A DNA stretch of 64,000 bases from assembly GCA_947500415.1 (NCBI GenBank), contig CANMRT010000001.1, positions 460,982-524,981 of the forward strand. Direction: 5' to 3'. Made by a program: the position numbers and the translations under genes. The notes beneath the pieces were generated by a model. The model worked only from the letters and a program-made list of their open reading frames with translations. It made no database searches and was not told the origin of the DNA. How positions within the stretch are numbered: the stretch's first letter is position 1; every line of letters starts with the position of its first letter. Shown one piece after another: positions 60,601-64,000 of this stretch. Origin of the DNA: an uncultured Roseicyclus sp. (GTDB taxonomy: Bacteria; Pseudomonadota; Alphaproteobacteria; Rhodobacterales; Rhodobacteraceae).

Positions 60601-62038
60601 CATAGATCGTGTCGTCGCCAAAGCCCGCTTGGATGTTGTCTTGGTCGCCGGTTGTTCCAAGGGTTCCGTCGTCATTGTCGACCTGTTCGAGGTTTTCATC
60701 GAAATAGTTGCCGTCGATCACATCATTGCCTGCCGTACCCGAAACGATGCCATCGGGGCCGCCGTTGACGATCAGTTCTTCGATCCCGGTGAAGGTCGCG
60801 GTGGAGCCGTTGTTAAAGACCACTGTGCCGTTTTCACTGTTGGTCGGATCGAAGATGACCTCAGCGACATCATCGACAATCAGCTGGTCGGCTGTATCCG
60901 TGCCGCCTTCACCGCCGATAACCACGTCGCCACCGGAGGCCGTGATCGTATCGTTGCCATTGCCGCCGTCCAGCGTATCGGCACCCTCACCGCCGCTTAG
61001 AATGTCAAAGCCACTGCCCCCCAACAGGCTGTCGTCGCCTTCACCGCCTTCCAGCGTATCCGCCCCACCGTCGCCTTCGAGGGTGTCATCGCCTGCGCCG
61101 CCAACAAGCGAGTCGCTGCCACCGCCGCCTTCCAGGCTGTCTTGTCCTTCGCCGCCAAGAGCCGTGTCATTGCCTGATCCGCCCAAAAGCGTGTCATTGC
61201 CGGACCCGCCATCCAGACTGTCGTTGTTGTCGCCGCCGTCCAAAAGGTCGTCGCCAAAACCGCCAAGGATCGTATCGTTGCCGGCCTCGCCAAACAGTTC
61301 GTCTTCGTCGGTCGGGACGGCCTCGAATTCTACATCCGTGATGAGGCCAAGCTGGCCTGACGTGCCGCCGTTTTCATAGATGATCTCGACGCGTGCGACC
61401 GGGCCTGCAATTTCCACCAGAACCGAGCCAAGCGGATCGTCGGCGCTTGTGCCACCCGGTCCGGCCGAAACGGTATTGCCGCTGACGGTATCATTGCCCG
61501 CAGGGGTGAGCGTCACCGGGATCAGATTGCCGTCCGCATCGTAGGCGTTGACCGTGAAGATGTCTTGCCAGCCGTTTGCGTCGATGTCCTGCAACCGGAA
61601 GGAGACATTTTCGACTTCATCGGCGAAGCCAGAACCGCCCACAGCTGAGAAGTTGAGGTCAACGGTCCAGACCGATGCGCCACCATCACCGCGCAGGGCG
61701 AGGTTCGAATTGGCATCGAATGTCTCGCCACCATCGACATAGGTGTCGCGCGTATCGACGACAGCGGTTGTTCCGCCGCCATCATCGGTAAAGCTTACGG
61801 CGACGTTGATACCGCCTGTGTTTTGCGTAAATCCGCCTGCAACAGACGTGCCGTCACCGCCCTGCGCGGTCCAGTTCAGGTCCAGCGGGGTAGGGGCGAG
61901 GCTTGGGGCACCGCCGTCGATATAGTCGTTGCCGCCACCGCCACTTACCGTGTCGTTGCCCGCAAATCCCGTAATGCTATCGGCACTGCCTGTCCCGGTC
62001 AGAGCGTTGTCTGATGCGTTGCCGTTTATCGTTGCCAT
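57623..62038 (-). CDS. RTX-repeat exoprotein with C-terminal Hint domain
   Basis: 1471 residues, very acidic. There is no Sec signal; the start (ATINGNASDNALTGTGSADSITGFAGNDTVSGGGGNDYIDGG) goes straight into calcium-binding GGxGxD repeats, which recur in several blocks. Two copies of an about 190-residue beta domain lie at about 50-240 and 497-685. A segment at about 728-785 (FQNDSPYAVELAQVDATGAVV to WVLRDPATDDILQVYEA) resembles the VHL beta domain. A lectin-like module lies at about 955-1130 (DDFDGGAAGWSP to YALDNFAIVS). A Hint_2 domain starts at Cys1273 (CFTPGSRVKVERGTYKVEDLRVGDLIETRDNG, with VSPQHCMLI). Probably secreted by a type I system encoded elsewhere; it may process itself. Confidence 0.88.
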   Translation of the reverse strand: MATINGNASDNALTGTGSADSITGFAGNDTVSGGGGNDYIDGGAPSLAPTPLDLNWTAQGGDGTSVAGGFTQNTGGINVAVSFTDDGGGTTAVVDTRDTYVDGGETFDANSNLALRGDGGASVWTVDLNFSAVGGSGFADEVENVSFRLQDIDANGWQDIFTVNAYDADGNLIPVTLTPAGNDTVSGNTVSAGPGGTSADDPLGSVLVEIAGPVARVEIIYENGGTSGQLGLITDVEFEAVPTDEDELFGEAGNDTILGGFGDDLLDGGDNNDSLDGGSGNDTLLGGSGNDTALGGEGQDSLEGGGGSDSLVGGAGDDTLEGDGGADTLEGGEGDDSLLGGSGFDILSGGEGADTLDGGNGNDTITASGGDVVIGGEGGTDTADQLIVDDVAEVIFDPTNSENGTVVFNNGSTATFTGIEELIVNGGPDGIVSGTAGNDVIDGNYFDENLEQVDNDDGTLGTTGDQDNIQAGFGDDTIYAGEGDDSVVGGPSAALNVNSVENLSWVAEGTNGTDLSGGFTQDTGVANISVSITNDGALNQAQVNTTTQYTAGGSEPFSTTSGLSLGGNGGADVATVEFASDVELTNVSFRLNDIDSDTWEDIVTVNAYDANGNPVTVTLTEAGDDTVVGQTVTAGGAADDPNLANGSVLVEIAGPITSFEVIYENGSTGGQLVYLTDVHYTASEFDDDVIHGDQGGDTLEGGAGNDAIFGDQLAIDPTTIPSGTGGTATSVTFQNDSPYAVELAQVDATGAVVGVITIPAGSDFTTASTTQTNWVLRDPATDDILQVYEAPADGSTQVFASSGADSLDGGLGDDTLSGDFGNDTLDGGAGDDSMSGGAEQDLFQFSDGFGTDTVDGGEDGDDLDTLDFSAMSTGINAVFDGDEQGDVNDTGSADSVEFTNIEQVTGTDQDDTIDAGASTADQTLIGGDGADSLVGGSGNDTLYGDSGDGTAANGTLIYEDDFDGGAAGWSPATTDNTDPFFGSVLGRVQGTSNATDIEISRTFDLDGSYDDAVIEFDFHRIDSWDNEEFQIYANGDEIFSQAFFPGTAVGGSNTVVIGGVTYNVTLTSLGDAAQNGYWSGQSWTTDQSFRVRIEVEDAPDTLELGFGSTLNQGVGDESYALDNFAIVSTNDTSIDPVTFTSAGSSNNDTIEGGDGNDSIMGEEGADQLSGDAGNDTIDGGEGDDNILGGAGEDSIITGQGADTVNAGDDADYIVGSSGDVIDGGEGGDDNDTLFLGDENAVITYDSGNPENGTVTFSDGTTLTFTNIETVIPCFTPGSRVKVERGTYKVEDLRVGDLIETRDNGLQPIRWIGHKQLNQCDLAQAPHLRPIRIRKGALGKGVPNRDMQVSPQHCMLIEGNQAELLFGADQVLVRAKHLTHLPGVEVVSACERVTYIHLMCDAHEVIRVDNAWTESFQPGDMVHNQEAREIFGDLLAEFPELGTEGGRAHYVSARLSLKAHEAALISESAFTS

Positions 62039-62174
62039 CTTGTCTGCTCACTTCGACCTTCAACGGCCGTTACTGGTTATTGCGGAAACCTAACCAGAAT
62101 TGAGTGACAGGAATGGGGCGGCTATGCCCCGAATTATGACGAAAGCAAGGCATTTGTATACAGGTATACGACGT
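62039..62174 (-). other. Gap between GMC oxidoreductase and RTX genes
   Basis: 136 bases, AT-richer than its neighbours. GGGGC (62115-62119) and GCCCC (62126-62130) form a short stem that might end GMC transcription on the minus strand. The remaining sequence must hold the RTX promoter if that gene is independently expressed; no clear promoter motif was seen. Confidence 0.35.
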
Positions 62175-63800
62175 TCAGGCAGCTGACATGGCCGCCTTTG
62201 CATCTTCCAGGATCAGGTCTGAAGCCTTTTCCCCGATCATGATCGCGGGTGCATTTGTGTTCCCCGAAACGATCTCAGGCATGATCGAGCAATCGGCGAC
62301 CCGCAGGCCGGTGATCCCATGTACCCTCAGCCGTTCATCCACCACAGCATCGCCACCTTGCCCCATCTTGCAGGTGCCGGTGGGGTGATAGATTGAGGCC
62401 GTGTTGGACCGTGCCCAATCCAGGGTCGCATCGTAATCGTCGATGTCGAGGGAAGCGTGCGGCCGGTATTCCTCAGATATCTTTGAGGTCAGCGGTGCCT
62501 GACGCGCAATCCGCCGCGCGATATTGACGCCGGCCACGATCGTCCGGCAATCCGTCTCGGTCGACAGGTAACGCGGGATGATCTTGGGGTATTCCCTTGG
62601 CTTGGACGAGCTCAACCGGATTTCGCCGCGGCTTTCGGGGCGAAGTTGGCACACCGACATGGTGAAGGCCGAAAACTTGTCCGCTCCCTTCCCGGGGTTC
62701 TCCGCCGAAAGCGGCTGAACGTGGAACTGGATATCCGGCGTTTCAAGGCTTTCGTTGGTGCGCATGAAGCCAGTCGCAAGGCTTGCGGCCATCGTCATGG
62801 GGCCCGCCCTAAACATAAGATATTTCAAACCGATGCGGGCTTGGCCAAACAGACTGGAGACCTCGTCATTCAGGGTCGGCTCATTGCACTTGTAGACCAG
62901 TCGCGCTTGCAGATGGTCCTGCATGTTCTTGCCTACACCGCCAAGGTCTTGGGCCACTTCGATCCCGTGCTCGGCCAGTTGCGCGCCTTCACCAATGCCC
63001 GACAGCATCAGCAGCTGGGGGGAATTTATGGCACCGCCCGAAAGGATCACCTCACGACCGGCCATGACTCGCTGCACCTGACCGCTTCGATCGGTGTATT
63101 CCACGCCAGTGGCACGCCGACCGTCTAGGATGATGCGATCAACCTGCGCATGCGTGACGATCTGAAGGTTTTCGCGACCGCGGGCAGGTTTGAGGTAGGC
63201 CACCGCTGCACTGCACCGCCGCCCATTCTTTGAGGTCAGCTGGAAGTAGCCAACGCCTTCTTGTTCGGCGCCGTTATAATCCGGATTGAACGGATAGCCC
63301 TCTGCTTGCGCGGCGGCGACCCATGCGTCGGTGATCGGGCGCTGGATGCGCATGTTGGAGACGGACAAGGGCCCTTCGTCTCCGTGGAACTCATCCGCGC
63401 CGCGTTCATTGCATTCCGCGCGCTTAAACAACGGCAGCACATCGTCCCAGCCCCAGCCGGAATTTCCCATCTGCCGCCAGCGGTCGTAGTCTTGCGGTTG
63501 TCCGCGAACGTAAAGCAGCCCGTTCAATGACGATGAGCCACCCAGAACCTTGCCGCGCGGCCATTCAATGGAGCGTCCGTTCAGGCCGGGATCAGGCTCG
63601 GTCTTGTAGCACCAATCGACCGTCGGATTGTGGATCGTTTTGAAATACCCGACCGGGATATGGATCCAAGGATTCCAATCTCGACCACCGGCTTCAAGCA
63701 GGATCACACGATTCTTTGGGTCTGCAGAAAGACGGTTGGCCAACACGCAGCCTGCTGATCCGGCGCCTACAACCACGTAGTCTGCTGAAAGTTCCGCCAT
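62175..63800 (-). CDS. GMC-family FAD oxidoreductase (choline dehydrogenase-like)
   Basis: 541 residues from ATG 63800, with GGGGGCC about eight bases upstream; 29 further upstream codons have no support. DYVVVGAGSAGCVLANRLSAD binds FAD. WPRGKVLGGSSSLNGLLYVRGQPQDYDRW and GGAINSPQLLMLSGIG are the two GMC signatures. The active-site His and Asn lie in ASIYHPTGTCKMG and VSGNTNAPAIMIGE. Members oxidise alcohols such as choline, polyethylene glycol or aliphatic alcohols. It is divergent from a Tat-exported binding protein, which suggests oxidation of an imported alcohol; the exact substrate is unknown. Confidence 0.88.
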   Translation of the reverse strand: MAELSADYVVVGAGSAGCVLANRLSADPKNRVILLEAGGRDWNPWIHIPVGYFKTIHNPTVDWCYKTEPDPGLNGRSIEWPRGKVLGGSSSLNGLLYVRGQPQDYDRWRQMGNSGWGWDDVLPLFKRAECNERGADEFHGDEGPLSVSNMRIQRPITDAWVAAAQAEGYPFNPDYNGAEQEGVGYFQLTSKNGRRCSAAVAYLKPARGRENLQIVTHAQVDRIILDGRRATGVEYTDRSGQVQRVMAGREVILSGGAINSPQLLMLSGIGEGAQLAEHGIEVAQDLGGVGKNMQDHLQARLVYKCNEPTLNDEVSSLFGQARIGLKYLMFRAGPMTMAASLATGFMRTNESLETPDIQFHVQPLSAENPGKGADKFSAFTMSVCQLRPESRGEIRLSSSKPREYPKIIPRYLSTETDCRTIVAGVNIARRIARQAPLTSKISEEYRPHASLDIDDYDATLDWARSNTASIYHPTGTCKMGQGGDAVVDERLRVHGITGLRVADCSIMPEIVSGNTNAPAIMIGEKASDLILEDAKAAMSAA

Positions 63801-63922
63801 TTTTAGGCCCCCTCCGCATAGAATCGGTGCGATTTGAAGTTTTTCCTTGCCAGCACGACCATAAGTTGAGCAAGATTGAGACCACAAGTATCAATTTCGC
63901 GCATTATTGGGAGGTAATGGAT

Positions 63923-64000
63923 ATGAAGGCTTCAAAAGTCCTCAGCCAGGTTTCGCGCAGAGACTTGATGAAACTGACCGGGACCTATGGTCTGTCGTCG
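63923..64000 (+). CDS. Tat-exported solute-binding protein, N-terminus only (TRAP DctP candidate)
   Basis: Twenty-six codons before the right edge. GGGAGG lies eight bases before the ATG at 63923, which is better placed than the ATG at 63917. The peptide has a twin-arginine motif, VSRRDLMKLTGTYG. This kind of start is seen in Tat-dependent TRAP-type (DctP) binding proteins of roseobacters, and the divergent GMC dehydrogenase fits an uptake locus. With so little sequence, another Tat substrate is possible. Confidence 0.5.
   Translation, partial: MKASKVLSQVSRRDLMKLTGTYGLSS

Noticed and set aside
57662-61000. Long plus-strand frames opposite the RTX gene (57662-58717, 59648-61000)
   Set aside because: They mirror the regular RTX repeats; the minus-strand reading has clear GGxGxD and Hint motifs.
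58320-61300. Regularly spaced near-repeats resembling a CRISPR array
   Set aside because: These are coding RTX nonapeptide repeats, not identical repeats with unique spacers of constant length.

Overview
This is a high-GC, gene-dense stretch of chromosome-like DNA that looks alphaproteobacterial, most likely from a marine Rhodobacteraceae (Roseobacter-type) bacterium. The reasons are the carnitine, sulfoacetate and TTT/Dpp uptake gene sets, a complete seven-gene Mrp antiporter operon, an RTX-Hint exoprotein, an IalB-family protein, and an elongator tRNA-Met of the form typical of that family. No insertion sequence, integrase, CRISPR array or rRNA gene was seen. Genes are packed in operons with many 4-base ATGA or GTGA overlaps.

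Layout. 1-5895 (minus): a quaternary-amine operon that reads as gamma-butyrobetaine/carnitine degradation (acyl-CoA dehydrogenase, ADP-forming acyl-CoA ligase, CaiD-like hydratase, dehydrocarnitine cleavage enzyme, a lipocalin lipoprotein, and carnitine dehydrogenase running off the left edge). 5953-8498 (plus): a divergent GlxA/CdhR-like AraC regulator translationally coupled to a ThDP decarboxylase. 8520-13824 (minus): a dipeptide-type ABC importer. 13942-17431 (minus): an M81 metallopeptidase and a CocE/NonD hydrolase. 17450-23412 (minus): an acyl-CoA ligase, an acylating aldehyde dehydrogenase and a tripartite tricarboxylate transporter, best read as a sulfoacetate (SauT-SauS-TctCBA) module, with a divergent LacI regulator at 23523. 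24631-33417 (minus): a two-partner secretion operon (IalB-like, TpsB, 2034-residue TpsA, small partner) with the architecture of a contact-dependent inhibition toxin and immunity pair. 33751: tRNA-Met. 33898-39410: a sugar-type ABC importer without an ATPase gene, divergent from a SnoaL-like protein and a GntR regulator. 39446-42137 (minus): two LysR regulators and a short Ldh2-like protein. 42623-48395 (plus): mrpABCDEFG. 48526-53643: a phosphoesterase and a YbbAP-TesA type module. 53734-57614 (plus): glpD, glpK and a Nit1-like amidase. 57623-62038 (minus): an RTX-Hint exoprotein. 62175-63800 (minus): a GMC oxidoreductase. 63923 to the right edge: the start of a Tat-exported binding protein.

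The observations most worth following are: (i) two intergenic arrays of short dyads (12136-12247 and 48415-48514) that share the same 32-then-20-base centre spacing and orientation but have different, internally complementary arm sequences; (ii) the CDI-like operon, with an unrecognised C-terminal toxin candidate and an overlapping partner gene; (iii) an OxyR-like regulator with alanine at the peroxidatic cysteine position; (iv) an RTX-Hint exoprotein with an internal duplication and a VHL-beta-like segment; (v) a carnitine operon containing a lipocalin. All functional calls come from reading the sequence; no database search was run.
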